A stretch of 64,000 nucleotides of DNA, taken from Rhodomicrobium lacus. Its GTDB lineage: Bacteria; Pseudomonadota; Alphaproteobacteria; Rhizobiales; Rhodomicrobiaceae. Of this stretch, positions 1-9,635 are shown one piece after another (within the stretch, counting starts at the first letter, position 1; every line of letters begins with the position of its first letter). Under the pieces are notes generated by a model. It made no database searches and was not told the DNA's origin. It saw nothing but the letters and a program-made list of their open reading frames with translations. The position numbers were made by a program, and so were the translations under genes. Location: NCBI RefSeq assembly GCF_003992725.1, contig NZ_RZNF01000012.1:372001-436000 (forward strand), given 5' to 3'.

Positions 1-1422
1 GACGGGCCCTACTACTTCTTCGGCCTCATCAAGAAGATCCGGGGCGCGGTGCCCCCATGGATGCCGCTCGTGGGCCTCGAAGGCGGGCGCATCAACATCG
101 TGCCCGTCGATTTCGTGGTCGCCGCGCTCGACCACATCGCGCACAAGCCCGGGCTCGACGGCCGCGCCTTCCATCTCACCGATCCGCATCCGCATCGCGT
201 CGGCGATGTGATGAACATCTTCGCGCATGCGGGCCATGCCCCCGACATCAGCATGCGCGTCAATGTCGGGCTGCTCCGCCTCGTGCCGCCCGGCCTCAAG
301 GCGGGGCTGTCGTCGATGCCGGTGCTGCGCCGCCTGCAGGCCGCGCTCCGCAAGGAACTCGCGCTGCCGAAGGACGTCTTCACCTTCCTCAATTACCCGA
401 CGCGTTTCGATTCGAGCGAAACGCAGGCGATCCTCGAACCGGCGGGCATCACGGTGCCGCGCCTCGACGATTACGCCGCCGCGCTCTGGGATTACTGGGA
501 ACGCAAGCTCGACCCGGATCTCATGACGGCGAAGACGCTGCGCAAGAAGCTGGCGGACAAGGTCGTGCTCATTACCGGCGGCTCGTCAGGCATCGGCAAG
601 GCCACGGCAATGAAGCTCGCGGGCGCGGGCGCAACCGTGCTGATCGTGGCGCGCGATCCGGCGAAGCTCGAAGCCGCGCGCGAGGAAGCGGCCGCGAAGG
701 GGCTCACGCTTCACACCTACGCCGCCGACGTGACGCACGCCGAAGAGTGCGAGGCGCTGGTGAAGCAGGTGCTCGGCGAGCATGCGCGCGTCGACGTGCT
801 CATCAACAACGCGGGCCGGTCGATCCGCCGCGCCGTCGCCGACTCCTACGACCGCATGCACGATTTCGAGCGCACGATGCAGGTGAATTATTTCGGCGCG
901 GTGCGCCTCACGCTCGGCCTCCTGCCGTCGATGGTGGAGACGGGCGATGCGCATGTCATCAACATCTCGTCCATCGGCGTGCTGACGAGCGCGCCGCGCT
1001 TCTCGGCCTATATCGCGTCGAAGGCGGCGCTCGAAGCGTGGACGCGCGCGGCGGCCGCGGAATATCTCGAAAAGGGCGTGCATTTCACCGTGGTGAATTT
1101 CCCCCTCGTGCGCACGCCGATGATCTCGCCGACGAAGATCTACGACCATGCCGCCGTGCTGACACCCGATCAGGCCGCCGAGATGCTGGCCGAAGCGATC
1201 CTGCACCGCCCGGCGCGCGTCGCCACGGGCCTCGGCGTGTTCGGCGGCCTCGTCGGCGCGACCGCCCCCCGGCTGGGTCTTCTTGTCAACAGCGTGCTGT
1301 TCCAGCTCTTCCCGGACACCGCGGCGAAAGGAAACGGCGCCGCGGCGGATCGCGCGCCGGAACCGCACCTCACCGCCGAGCAGGTGGCCTTCTCGACGCT
1401 GTTCCCGGGGATTCATGTGTAA
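1..1422 (+). CDS. SDR family oxidoreductase, two-domain (5' end outside window)
   Basis: The reading frame is open from the first base, so the gene begins upstream; 473 residues are visible. The first ~180 residues look like the end of an extended-SDR (epimerase/acyl-reductase-like) domain. The rest is a complete classical short-chain dehydrogenase: the nucleotide-binding motif TGGSSGIG at about residues 191-198, NNAG, and the catalytic YIASK (Tyr-x3-Lys) near 337. Such two-domain proteins are usually annotated as NAD(P)-dependent reductases of fatty acyl or lipid substrates; that substrate is inference. A hairpin at 1458-1484 follows the stop codon. The domain assignment is firm; the specific reaction is unknown. 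Confidence 0.85.
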   Translation, partial: DGPYYFFGLIKKIRGAVPPWMPLVGLEGGRINIVPVDFVVAALDHIAHKPGLDGRAFHLTDPHPHRVGDVMNIFAHAGHAPDISMRVNVGLLRLVPPGLKAGLSSMPVLRRLQAALRKELALPKDVFTFLNYPTRFDSSETQAILEPAGITVPRLDDYAAALWDYWERKLDPDLMTAKTLRKKLADKVVLITGGSSGIGKATAMKLAGAGATVLIVARDPAKLEAAREEAAAKGLTLHTYAADVTHAEECEALVKQVLGEHARVDVLINNAGRSIRRAVADSYDRMHDFERTMQVNYFGAVRLTLGLLPSMVETGDAHVINISSIGVLTSAPRFSAYIASKAALEAWTRAAAAEYLEKGVHFTVVNFPLVRTPMISPTKIYDHAAVLTPDQAAEMLAEAILHRPARVATGLGVFGGLVGATAPRLGLLVNSVLFQLFPDTAAKGNGAAADRAPEPHLTAEQVAFSTLFPGIHV

Positions 1423-1457
1423 CGGGGCGCGGGTCTCGGGTTAACAGCAACAAGAAA

Positions 1458-1484
1458 GGCCCCCGCCGATGGGGGGCGGGGGCC
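1458..1484 (-). terminator. GC-rich hairpin between convergent genes
   Basis: Arms GGCCCCCGCC (1458-1467) and GGCGGGGGCC (1475-1484) pair perfectly over 10 bp with a 7-nt loop. Read on the minus strand the stem is followed by a T-rich tail (TTTCTTGTTG), so it best fits the end of the outer-membrane protein transcript. It could also slow transcription from the plus-strand dehydrogenase. Confidence 0.6.
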
Positions 1485-1613
1485 AGAGCCCGTTCCGATC
1501 CGACTGAATCGCAATCGGGTCGGTGAAACGGGTCTCTTCTTGAAGTTCAGAGGCGGATTCGCCGATCAGGCTCCCGGAGCGCAACGCGCGCCCCGTTTCA
1601 GAAGATGGCGCGG

Positions 1614-2576
1614 CTATTTCAGGCCGACATACTCGCCGCCGCCGATATGGTAATTCAGGCCGACAGTGACCGCATCGGCTGTGAAGTCGACCTTTGTCCT
1701 GCCGGTGAGGGTGGACGTATAATGGCCGCCATTGTAAAGATCCGCAGATTTTCCCGGCGCCAGCGGAATTTTATATGAATCGCTGTAGTTGTAGGAAATG
1801 CTGCCGAAGTCGAAGCGTTGATATTCCGCTTTGAGCGACCATGCCGAAGTCAGCTTATATTCAACTCCCGCCCCAATGGTCCAGCCGACGAGCGTCTCGC
1901 TGTGGTCATAATCGAATTTGGAGGGAGCCCCGTTTCGAGCACAGTTGCTATCACTGCCTAACGTATTGCAGTTCTGGCCGGCATAGTTTGCCTTGAAATT
2001 CCCATTCAGGAACGCAACGCCGCCTTTGGCATAGAACAAGGTGCGATCAAAAGCGTACCCGACGCGACCCGTGATGTCGCCGTACAGATCGCCGGAAGCG
2101 GAATAGCTCGCGTCGACATCGCACATACGGTGGTCATAGACGACTTCGGTTTTCCCGCCGTCGTACTGGCCCACGCAAGCTCTTGGCTTGTTCTCCGTCT
2201 TGAAACTCTTGTTCTCGCTCGCGTCCACCTTGAGGTAGCCAATATCGCCCTCAACGCCGAACACGAAGTTTCCGCTCTGGAAGTTGTAGCCGAGTTGCCC
2301 GCCGCCCGTGAAGCTGGTGGTGTTCAGGCCGCCCTTGTATTGCGGATCGCCCACATAAATGAAGGTGTCGTCGACGTCGGCCTTGCTCCAACCTGCGCCG
2401 GCATGACCGCCGATGTAAAAGCCCTGCCAAAGCGCCGGCGCTTCGTAAACCGGTCCATCCTTCAAGCTGCGATAAAGGTCGGCGGCAAGTACCGAATTTC
2501 CTGAAACCAGAATTCCACAGAAAACAACACTACACGCAGTGCGTGCAGATCTGAAAATAGCTGACATTGTTCTCAC
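1614..2576 (-). CDS. Outer-membrane beta-barrel protein (Omp31/opacity-like)
   Basis: A 320-residue protein with a Sec signal peptide (hydrophobic stretch to about residue 31, cleavage near VLAAD). Next comes the typical alphaproteobacterial start of an 8-stranded beta-barrel, WQGFYIGGHAGAGW. Gly/aromatic-rich alternating strands follow, such as GQLGYNFQSGNFVFGVEGD, ITGRVGYAF and GWTIGAGVEYKL. The C-terminus, VGLNYHIGG, resembles a barrel-closing strand, although a short extra tail follows. The protein should sit in the outer membrane; porin, adhesin or structural roles cannot be told apart. A paralogue of similar layout lies at 57288-58151. A 16-bp palindrome at 2718-2733 lies upstream. Confidence 0.85.
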   Translation of the reverse strand: MRTMSAIFRSARTACSVVFCGILVSGNSVLAADLYRSLKDGPVYEAPALWQGFYIGGHAGAGWSKADVDDTFIYVGDPQYKGGLNTTSFTGGGQLGYNFQSGNFVFGVEGDIGYLKVDASENKSFKTENKPRACVGQYDGGKTEVVYDHRMCDVDASYSASGDLYGDITGRVGYAFDRTLFYAKGGVAFLNGNFKANYAGQNCNTLGSDSNCARNGAPSKFDYDHSETLVGWTIGAGVEYKLTSAWSLKAEYQRFDFGSISYNYSDSYKIPLAPGKSADLYNGGHYTSTLTGRTKVDFTADAVTVGLNYHIGGGEYVGLK

Positions 2577-3284
2577 CCGATCTACTCAACCAGCGGTTCC
2601 AAGCCCATTTCAAAAATCAATGCGCCGATCGAATCCGCGTCCACATAGTATTGAATAGCCGCAACGTATTTTTTTGCCAGAGCAACTGACTTGTATCGCC
2701 AGTTGCCTTGAACGTTCGTGACAGTTTTGTCACAAATTATGGTAAATACTTGCCGGTGGAGAATATAATATTGGACGCCGTGGAATTAATACTACTTGTG
2801 ATTGTCGCCTTCTCTAATGCACGCGCGCGGGACATGATTGCCCGCGAGCTCGCAGACCAGCTCTCGTCGCCGGTTACCTCCCGACCCGACCGACGGGCAG
2901 CGCGCGCGGGCGGACGCCGCTCTCGGCAGACCTGCCGGAGAAGAACGATCCGCAGAACGGCGACGGTCGTCGCGGTGATGGTGGAAGAGACGGTTGGATT
3001 GGTCGTCAGCGTGCGCCCGGCATCAAAATGCAAGGCGAACGCGCGCGCAGGATGTCGTGGCGCGCGGGCTTGCGAGCATTGCCGCCGCCGGACACGATTG
3101 AGGAGAAAGCAAGTTGGCGAGCTACGAGCCGAGCCTTCGCCCGCAGCGGATGGGCCGAAAATCCCCCCGCCCACGAACGACACGCTTCACAAAATCGTTC
3201 CGCTCCGCATAAAACTGATTTTAATAAAAAGGCGATGCATCTCTGTCGCCGGTCAAGCGCGCGCGTGCCAACAAAGGCCAGATC
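2577..3284. other. Gene-poor region of about 0.7 kb
   Basis: No convincing gene here. The open frames on both strands are Arg/Ser/Ala-rich with no recognisable domain, as expected of chance frames in GC-rich DNA. The part next to the outer-membrane gene (2577-2800) is AT-richer and probably carries its promoter; it contains the palindrome at 2718-2733. The part before 3285 has an A/T-rich patch (about 3215-3232) that may hold the promoter of the small membrane protein. Confidence 0.5.
2718..2733. promoter_or_regulatory. 16-bp palindrome GTGACA-N4-TGTCAC
   Basis: A perfect 6-bp inverted repeat with a 4-nt spacer, in an AT-rich setting 142 bp before the start of the minus-strand beta-barrel gene. 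The symmetry and place suit a dimeric repressor or activator site. The half-sites resemble Crp (TGTGA), but the spacing is 2 bp longer than a standard Crp site, so no regulator is named. Confidence 0.35.
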
Positions 3285-3635
3285 ATGAAGCTGCTGCAAT
3301 CGCTTTTGCTTTTCACGTTCACGATGATCGCGTCGCTCATCGCGTTTACGTATACGGCGATCCACTTCCCCACGACGATGCGCGAGCTTCTCTCCGGCGC
3401 GCAGCACGTGCGCGACCAGATGCAGTCCCTTTATCTCCCGGATAACTTCATGGTGTGGGTCGATATCTTCCTTCAGCCCAACCAGATCGTACTGGTGGGC
3501 ATCTCGATCGCGATGCGGTTCGTGATCGGGATCATCGGAAGCTTCGTGTCGCGCAACCGCACACCTAAGCCGACGCCTCGCAGCGACCCCGCGTCAAACG
3601 CGGGAACCAATCCAGCCTTCGGCAGGTGGGGCTGA
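3285..3635 (+). CDS. Small membrane protein of unknown function
   Basis: A 116-residue protein not assigned to a family. The N-terminus is a strong membrane segment or uncleaved signal (residues about 4-28, LLQSLLLFTFTMIASLIAF). A middle stretch rich in charged and aromatic residues may face the periplasm. A second membrane segment follows at about 68-90 (IVLVGISIAMRFVIGIIGSF), then a Pro/Arg-rich cytoplasmic tail. The hydrophobic pattern and an ATG following an AAAGG-like site make it more credible than other frames here. It stands alone and converges on ahpD. Confidence 0.6.
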   Translation: MKLLQSLLLFTFTMIASLIAFTYTAIHFPTTMRELLSGAQHVRDQMQSLYLPDNFMVWVDIFLQPNQIVLVGISIAMRFVIGIIGSFVSRNRTPKPTPRSDPASNAGTNPAFGRWG

Positions 3636-3663
3636 GGCTCGTCGCTCGCATCTCGTGAGAAGA

Positions 3664-3691
3664 GCGCGCGCCCCAAGGCAGAGGCGCGCGC
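3664..3691. terminator. Hairpin between convergent genes
   Basis: Arms GCGCGCGCC (3664-3672) and GGCGCGCGC (3683-3691), 9 bp, 10-nt loop. On the minus strand it is followed by a pyrimidine-rich TCTTCTC and lies 15 bp beyond the ahpD stop codon, as expected for a terminator of the ahp operon. Confidence 0.5.
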
Positions 3692-3706
3692 GTTCGGCAT
3701 TTCGCA

Positions 3707-4240
3707 TCAGGCCTGCGCAGGCGTGCTCGCTTCGAGCGCGACGGCGACGGATTGCACGATCGCCGCGAAGCGCACCGCCGTCTGGATCGTCTCCGAAGAC
3801 ACGCCGCCCTCCCGCAGAACCTTCTCATGCGCGTCGATGCACATGCCGCAGCCGTTGATCGCGGAAACGGCGAGCGACCACAGTTCGAAGTCGTTCTTGT
3901 CCACGCCCGGATTGGCGATGACGTTCATGCGAAGGCGCGCGGGCTTCGTGCCGTATTCCTTGTTCGAGGCAAGGTGCACGAAGCGATAATAGACGTTGTT
4001 CATCGCCATGATGGACGCGGCGGCCTTGGCGGCTTCGAGAGCGGCGGGAGAAAGGTGCTTCGCGGCCTCGGCCTCGAACGCCGCTGCAACCTCGCGGTTG
4101 CGCGTGGAGATCGCCGAGGCGAGCAGGAGGCCGTATTTCGTCTGCTCGGAAAGAGTCTGGTCGTTGAGCGTGGACGAGAGATTGAGCTTCACGTCCTTGG
4201 CGAAGTTGCCGAGGCGGTCTTTGATGGCGTCGATCGACAT
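3707..4240 (-). CDS. ahpD: Alkyl hydroperoxidase AhpD (carboxymuconolactone decarboxylase family)
   Basis: A 177-residue protein, the usual AhpD length. It carries the signature [12 protein letters not shown] with the redox CxxC pair and the following His, near residue 130. AhpD is a thiol-disulfide protein that, in mycobacteria, passes electrons from dihydrolipoamide systems to AhpC; it also has weak peroxidase activity. The ATG at 4240 was chosen because the sequence from [10 protein letters not shown] matches the family N-terminus and an AGGA site precedes it; longer frames are not family-like. It lies about 106 bp downstream of ahpC on the same strand, separated by a hairpin (4291-4322) and a 14-bp direct repeat. 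Confidence 0.93.
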   Translation of the reverse strand: MSIDAIKDRLGNFAKDVKLNLSSTLNDQTLSEQTKYGLLLASAISTRNREVAAAFEAEAAKHLSPAALEAAKAAASIMAMNNVYYRFVHLASNKEYGTKPARLRMNVIANPGVDKNDFELWSLAVSAINGCGMCIDAHEKVLREGGVSSETIQTAVRFAAIVQSVAVALEASTPAQA

Positions 4241-4249
4241 CGTGCGGTC

Positions 4250-4280
4250 CTGTCGGAAAGTTGGAACTGTCGGAAAGTTG
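4250..4280. repeat. 14-bp direct repeat between ahpC and ahpD
   Basis: CTGTCGGAAAGTTG occurs at 4250-4263 and again at 4267-4280, a 17-bp period. The core AACTGTCGGA recurs at 4926-4935, just upstream of ahpC. The repeat could be a binding site or a small duplication at the ahpD ribosome-binding region. Confidence 0.5.
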
Positions 4281-4290
4281 ACATGCAAAA

Positions 4291-4322
4291 GCCCGGACCG
4301 TCGCGTTTGCGACGCCCGAGCC
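4291..4322 (-). terminator. Attenuator-like hairpin between ahpC and ahpD
   Basis: On the minus strand the core CGTCGC-AAAC-GCGACG extends outwards with a one-base bulge into a longer GC-rich stem and is followed by TTTT. Inside an operon, this shape would reduce ahpD relative to ahpC transcription. Confidence 0.5.
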
Positions 4323-4346
4323 TTGCATTTCGGAAGACGGTCGCTG

Positions 4347-4901
4347 TTACGCGGCCTTGAGCGTATCCCCGCCGACGGCGCGATTGCAGGGGCAGAGTTC
4401 GTCGGTCTGCAGCGCATCGAGCACGCGCAGCGTGTCGGACGGATTGCGGCCGACATTGAGGTTGTTGGCGTAAACGTGCTGGATGACATTGTCGGGATCG
4501 ACAATGAACGTATAGCGATAGGCGACGCCCGCATCCGAGCGCACGCCGAGGCCGTCGATCAGCGACCCCTTCGTGTCGGCGAACTGCCAGATATTGAGGT
4601 TGTGCAGATCCTTGTGATCGCGGCGCCATGCCAGCTTGCAGAACTCGTTATCGCTCGATCCGCCGAGCACGATGGCGTCGCGGTCCGCGAACTCGCTGGA
4701 GAGGCGCGCGAATTCGGCGATCTCCGTCGGGCAGACGAACGTGAAGTCCTTCGGGTAGAAGAAGATGATTTTCCACTTGCCCGGGAAGCTGCTTTCGGTC
4801 AGCGCCTCGAACGCGCTCACGCCGTTCTCTTCGTGAAAATTGAAGCCCGGCTTCACACCTGTAACCTCGAAAGACGGCAGCTTGTCGCCAATTCCCAACA
4901 T
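4347..4901 (-). CDS. ahpC: Peroxiredoxin AhpC
   Basis: A 184-residue 2-Cys peroxiredoxin. The peroxidatic Cys is in [13 protein letters not shown] near residue 57. The resolving cysteines lie in a C-terminal CPC near 170-172 (DELCPCNRA), the arrangement seen in AhpC proteins that work with AhpD, as in mycobacteria. It reduces hydrogen and organic peroxides in the cytoplasm. It is first in a two-gene unit with ahpD; I see no AhpF-type flavoprotein, which agrees with AhpD being the reductant partner. The start ATG at 4901 gives the family N-terminus [11 protein letters not shown]. Confidence 0.95.
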   Translation of the reverse strand: MLGIGDKLPSFEVTGVKPGFNFHEENGVSAFEALTESSFPGKWKIIFFYPKDFTFVCPTEIAEFARLSSEFADRDAIVLGGSSDNEFCKLAWRRDHKDLHNLNIWQFADTKGSLIDGLGVRSDAGVAYRYTFIVDPDNVIQHVYANNLNVGRNPSDTLRVLDALQTDELCPCNRAVGGDTLKAA

Positions 4902-5229
4902 AGCGAGTTTCCCTTCCGGTTATTTAACTGTCGGATTTGATTTAACGCAAACCACGTGCCAGGGGCATTCACGTTGCGGTGCAACATGGCTGCTATGACT
5001 TAACCGCAGAGATGACCGTCTGCCAAGCGTTTCGTTTGCCAAGGCTTCGGGGCTTCGCTCGGGCAAGCGAACACGGCGACCCGACCAGCGCGGTCAATCG
5101 CGCGCTCGAGATAGCGATCCCATCGGCACGCTCAAGGCGCGCACATCCCGTGTCGGGTGCGCGGCGAATGCTGATCGAATTGTTATTATGGGGGTTTTCT
5201 TGCCGCTTCCCGGCGGGGGAAACGAAAAA
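4902..5229. other. Intergenic region upstream of ahpC
   Basis: About 330 bp without a supported gene. The segment just before ahpC is AT-rich and probably holds its promoter; TTGCGT and TTAAAT lie 17 bp apart on the minus strand (a weak match), with a copy of the AACTGTCGGA element at 4926-4935. The frames in the remainder have no family-like features. The side next to the tRNA carries a T-run after the encoded CCA, likely part of the tRNA terminator. Confidence 0.4.
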
Positions 5230-5313
5230 TGGTGCGGTCGAGAAGACTCGAACTTCCACGGGTTGCCCCACTAGCACCTCAAGCTAGCGCGTCTACCGTT
5301 CCGCCACGACCGC
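5230..5313 (-). tRNA. tRNA-Leu (anticodon GAG)
   Basis: On the minus strand the acceptor arms GCGGTCG and CGACCGC pair. The anticodon stem CTAGC/GCTAG encloses TTGAGGT, giving anticodon GAG. The long variable arm (GTGGGGCAACCCGT region) marks a class II tRNA, and the T arm contains GTTCGAGTC. The discriminator A and CCA are encoded in the DNA (5230-5233), followed directly by TTTT. It reads CUC and CUU leucine codons. Confidence 0.95.
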
Positions 5314-5476
5314 AGCACCCCGTCATGTAATCGCCGGGGAGCCGCTTGTCTAACAAAAGATTCTCGCCCGCACAAGCCGCGACATGACATTCCAATTACG
5401 AATTTGCGGCGATCCGCCTTCAGCGCTAGTGTGCGCCATTCTCAAGCATGCTTTCAGCCCGCATACCGGAAAAACC

Positions 5477-7009
<1,533 letters not shown>

Positions 7010-7017
7010 GGGACTTT

Positions 7018-7980
7018 ATGAGCCAAGTCACCATCGTTACCGGCCTATTCGACATAGGCCGGGACTCTCTCAATAAAAGTTTTCGAAGGCCGTTTTCCTA
7101 TTACGTCGAGAATTTCAAAAAGCTTCTTTCAATCGATTATCCGATGGTGGTTTTCGGAGACGAGGAACTTCGACCCATTGCTGAGGCGCGTAAGCACGCG
7201 CCTACCTATTTCATATCCACTGATCTGAATCGCCTGCGCGAAACGGAGACTTATCCGGCAATTGTCGCGGCCCGCGAAAGACTTCGTGAGAAGTTCTCCA
7301 TGCGGCCAGGCGTGATAAAGGCGCCGCAGGCAACGCTCGATCTCTATATGCCGCTCGTGTCCCAGAAAATTTACTGGCTGCGTGATGTCGCGAGGCTGAA
7401 TCCCTTCGGTTCCGATCATTTCATGTGGGTCGACGGCGGCATTGCCGGGCATTTCAAGCGCTTCTCGACGAGATATTTCGAGGGGAACTTCAGGAGCAGC
7501 CTTCCCTCCTATATGCAGAACAGGATGTTCTTCGTCCTTTTTCCTATTCGCCGCGATGCCGAAGAACTTCACGGTTTCGAGAAAGGCAAATTCGACGAAT
7601 GGGCTGGCGAACCTCTGGACCATGCTGTGCGCGCGGCCGTTTTCGGCGGCGATGCGGCGAGCATCGAAAGAACGGTCCCGCTCTACGATGAGATTTTGCG
7701 CGCAACGCTTGCCGAAGGGCTGATGGGCACCGAAGAAAACATCATGACCATCATGGTCTGCCGGCATCGCCAGCTCTTTGAACTGCACCGCACCGTATCG
7801 GGAATCCCGTCCGAATTCATTCTTCGCCACGACCCTCTAGGCTCGCTCCTTTTCAAGCTAGGCTGGCAACGCATCGCGCTCAAACGGGCATCGAAGCGTT
7901 ACAGAAGGAGACTTCTGGAACGCCTCCATCTCCGCGAAAGAAGCGCGCCCCTCCAGGTTGATTCGCTTTCGAGCAAATGA
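7018..7980 (+). CDS. HtrL/YibB (WlaTC)-family glycosyltransferase
   Basis: A 320-residue protein starting at the ATG 7018 after GAGGGA, 8 bp beyond pccB. The N-terminus VTIVTGLFDIGRDSL and the following pattern (pair YYVENFKKLL and MVVFGDEEL, later MWVDGGIAGHF) match the HtrL/YibB/WlaTC family, members of which act in lipopolysaccharide or capsule synthesis. Family membership is by recognition of the sequence pattern; the sugar and acceptor are unknown. No membrane segment is evident, so it should act in the cytoplasm. It has no functional link to pccB that I can see and may be read through from it. Confidence 0.75.
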   Translation: MSQVTIVTGLFDIGRDSLNKSFRRPFSYYVENFKKLLSIDYPMVVFGDEELRPIAEARKHAPTYFISTDLNRLRETETYPAIVAARERLREKFSMRPGVIKAPQATLDLYMPLVSQKIYWLRDVARLNPFGSDHFMWVDGGIAGHFKRFSTRYFEGNFRSSLPSYMQNRMFFVLFPIRRDAEELHGFEKGKFDEWAGEPLDHAVRAAVFGGDAASIERTVPLYDEILRATLAEGLMGTEENIMTIMVCRHRQLFELHRTVSGIPSEFILRHDPLGSLLFKLGWQRIALKRASKRYRRRLLERLHLRERSAPLQVDSLSSK

Positions 7981-8002
7981 ACCGCTGATATGTGGATGGG
8001 AG

Positions 8003-8019
8003 GGCGAGATATGCTCGCC
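8003..8019. terminator. Short hairpin between convergent genes
   Basis: GGCGAG (8003-8008) and CTCGCC (8014-8019) pair with a 5-nt loop between the glycosyltransferase and ccmG. There is no clear T-run on either strand, so terminator function is uncertain. Confidence 0.25.
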
Positions 8020-8038
8020 TCAAGCCCGGCGCCAGCCC

Positions 8039-8635
8039 TTATGACTGCGGCGGCGCAGCCTTCGCGGCTTTCTCCATCGCGGGCTTGAGTTTCTGCGCGA
8101 TGACTTCTTCAGTGAGCGGCCCGGCGTGGCGGTACGCGATGCGGCCAGCGCCGTCGATCACGAACGTTTCGGGCACGCCATACACGCCGAAATCGATGGA
8201 CACCCGTCCGGTGTCATCCACGCCGATAGCCTTATACGGGTTGCCGAGACGCGCCAGAAAACGTTTCGCCCCCTCGGGCGTGTCGCCCTTGTAGTTGATG
8301 CCGTACACCGGTATGCCCTGCCTCGCGAGGTCCGTGATCAACGGATGCTCGACCTGACACGGTGCGCACCACGACGCCCACACATTGATCAGCGAAACGC
8401 GCCCCTTCTTGAGATCGTCGGACGAGAAGCCGGGCACGGGCAATCCGGTGGGGCTCGGCGCCCCGGGAAGCGCCGCGAGCTGGAAATCCGGTACCGGCTT
8501 GCCTATCAGCACGGATGGCAGGCTTTGCGGGTCGCCGGTGCGGAGCTGGTAATAAAGCAGCGAAAGAACCGCTACAACGATGACAACAGGCAGCACGAGG
8601 CGGCGCGGCTTTGTCGGGTTTTCCGTGTCGGTCAT
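8039..8635 (-). CDS. ccmG: Thiol:disulfide interchange protein CcmG (DsbE)
   Basis: 198 residues. An N-terminal membrane anchor (about 13-31) is followed by a periplasmic thioredoxin fold with WASWCAPC (Cys 90 and 93) and the cis-Pro loop GVPETFV near 155. It reduces apocytochrome c haem-binding cysteines in the System I maturation pathway. The ATG at 8635 overlaps the ccmD stop by 4 bp (ATGA), so translation is coupled; the 32 extra residues of the longer frame are ccmD in another frame. It is last in the ccmABCDG run. Confidence 0.95.
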   Translation of the reverse strand: MTDTENPTKPRRLVLPVVIVVAVLSLLYYQLRTGDPQSLPSVLIGKPVPDFQLAALPGAPSPTGLPVPGFSSDDLKKGRVSLINVWASWCAPCQVEHPLITDLARQGIPVYGINYKGDTPEGAKRFLARLGNPYKAIGVDDTGRVSIDFGVYGVPETFVIDGAGRIAYRHAGPLTEEVIAQKLKPAMEKAAKAAPPQS

Positions 8636-8811
8636 GAATTTCCCTGTCCCTGGCCCGAGCGCCGCTTGAGCCCGCGCCGTTCGAGATCGGCGAGGCGCTT
8701 CGTTTGTCCGCGCTCGTCGCCCCATGCCCATAATGCAAGCGCAATGACGCAGAACGCCGCCGCGCCGTAGGATATCCAGATGAAAGCCGCATGAGGTCCG
8801 AGATCAAGCAT
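8632..8811 (-). CDS. ccmD: Haem exporter accessory protein CcmD
   Basis: A 59-residue protein with one membrane segment (AAFIWISYGAAAFCVIALALWAW) followed by a basic tail, the standard CcmD plan. It stabilises CcmC-CcmE and helps release holo-CcmE. The start at 8811 lies inside the end of ccmC (8-bp overlap), and its stop overlaps ccmG. Small CcmD genes are often missed, but position and topology make this secure. Confidence 0.88.
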   Translation of the reverse strand: MLDLGPHAAFIWISYGAAAFCVIALALWAWGDERGQTKRLADLERRGLKRRSGQGQGNS

Positions 8812-9601
8812 TGGCAGCCTCCTCAGTCCCGGCGCGCGCCGCATCGCCGCGCACATGCCGCGCAATCAGCGCGTCGCAGCGCCGACGCAGGATTTCGGCG
8901 CGCATCGCCTTGAGATGCAGCACCACGAACAGGAGCGTGAACGCTATCGCCATCACGAGGAGCGGCCAAAGAAGCGAAGAGTGGATCGTCGGTCCGTCGG
9001 CGCGGATCACGCTCGCGGGCTGGTGCAGCGTATTCCACCAGTTCACCGAATATTTGATGATCGGGATATTCACTGCGCCGATCAGCGCAAGGATCGCGGC
9101 GGCGCGCCCCGCCCTTCCCGGCTCGTCGATGGCCTGCCGAAGCGCGATAAGGCCGAGATAGAGGAAAAACAGGATCAGCACGCTCGTCAGCCGCGCGTCC
9201 CACACCCAGTAGGCGCCCCACATCGGCTTGCCCCAGAGCGAACCGGTGACGAGCGCGAGCAGCGTGAACGTCGCGCCGATGGGCGCCGCCGCCTTGGCCG
9301 ACACGTCAGCCAGCGGGTGCCGCCAGATGAGGTAGCCCGCCGACGAGATGGCGATGATGGTGTAACACATCATGGCGAGCCACGCGGACGGCACATGGAT
9401 GAACATGATGCGAACCGTCTCGCCCTGCTGGTAGTCGGGCGGGGCGAGGAACGCGCCGGTAAGGCCCACGGCGAACAGCAAAAGCGTCGCGATCGTGAGC
9501 CATGGCAGCACCTTTCCCGACAGCCGCATGAAGGTTGTCGGATTGGCGAGCGTAGAAAACCACCCCGGCCGTATCGTTTCGGTGTTCGTCAGGTCTGCCA
9601 T
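8804..9601 (-). CDS. ccmC: Haem ABC transporter permease CcmC
   Basis: 265 residues with six predicted membrane segments. The periplasmic tryptophan-rich haem-handling motif WGKPMWGAYWVWDARLTS is at 123-140, with conserved His residues in FIHVPSAW (69) and the later NTLHQPASV loop. CcmC presents haem to CcmE in cytochrome c maturation. Its stop overlaps ccmD and it starts 34 bp after ccmB. CcmE, CcmF and CcmH are not in the window. Confidence 0.96.
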   Translation of the reverse strand: MADLTNTETIRPGWFSTLANPTTFMRLSGKVLPWLTIATLLLFAVGLTGAFLAPPDYQQGETVRIMFIHVPSAWLAMMCYTIIAISSAGYLIWRHPLADVSAKAAAPIGATFTLLALVTGSLWGKPMWGAYWVWDARLTSVLILFFLYLGLIALRQAIDEPGRAGRAAAILALIGAVNIPIIKYSVNWWNTLHQPASVIRADGPTIHSSLLWPLLVMAIAFTLLFVVLHLKAMRAEILRRRCDALIARHVRGDAARAGTEEAANA

Positions 9602-9635
9602 AAGCGTCTCGTCCCCACTTTGTATCTTATATAAC

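Noticed and set aside
57-1526. 489-residue frame overlapping the dehydrogenase
   Set aside because: Arg/Ala-rich shadow of the SDR gene in another frame.
2708-3445. 245-residue plus-strand open frame
   Set aside because: After the first 30 residues it becomes Arg/Ala-rich and overlaps the more credible small membrane protein in another frame; no motif or homology pattern.
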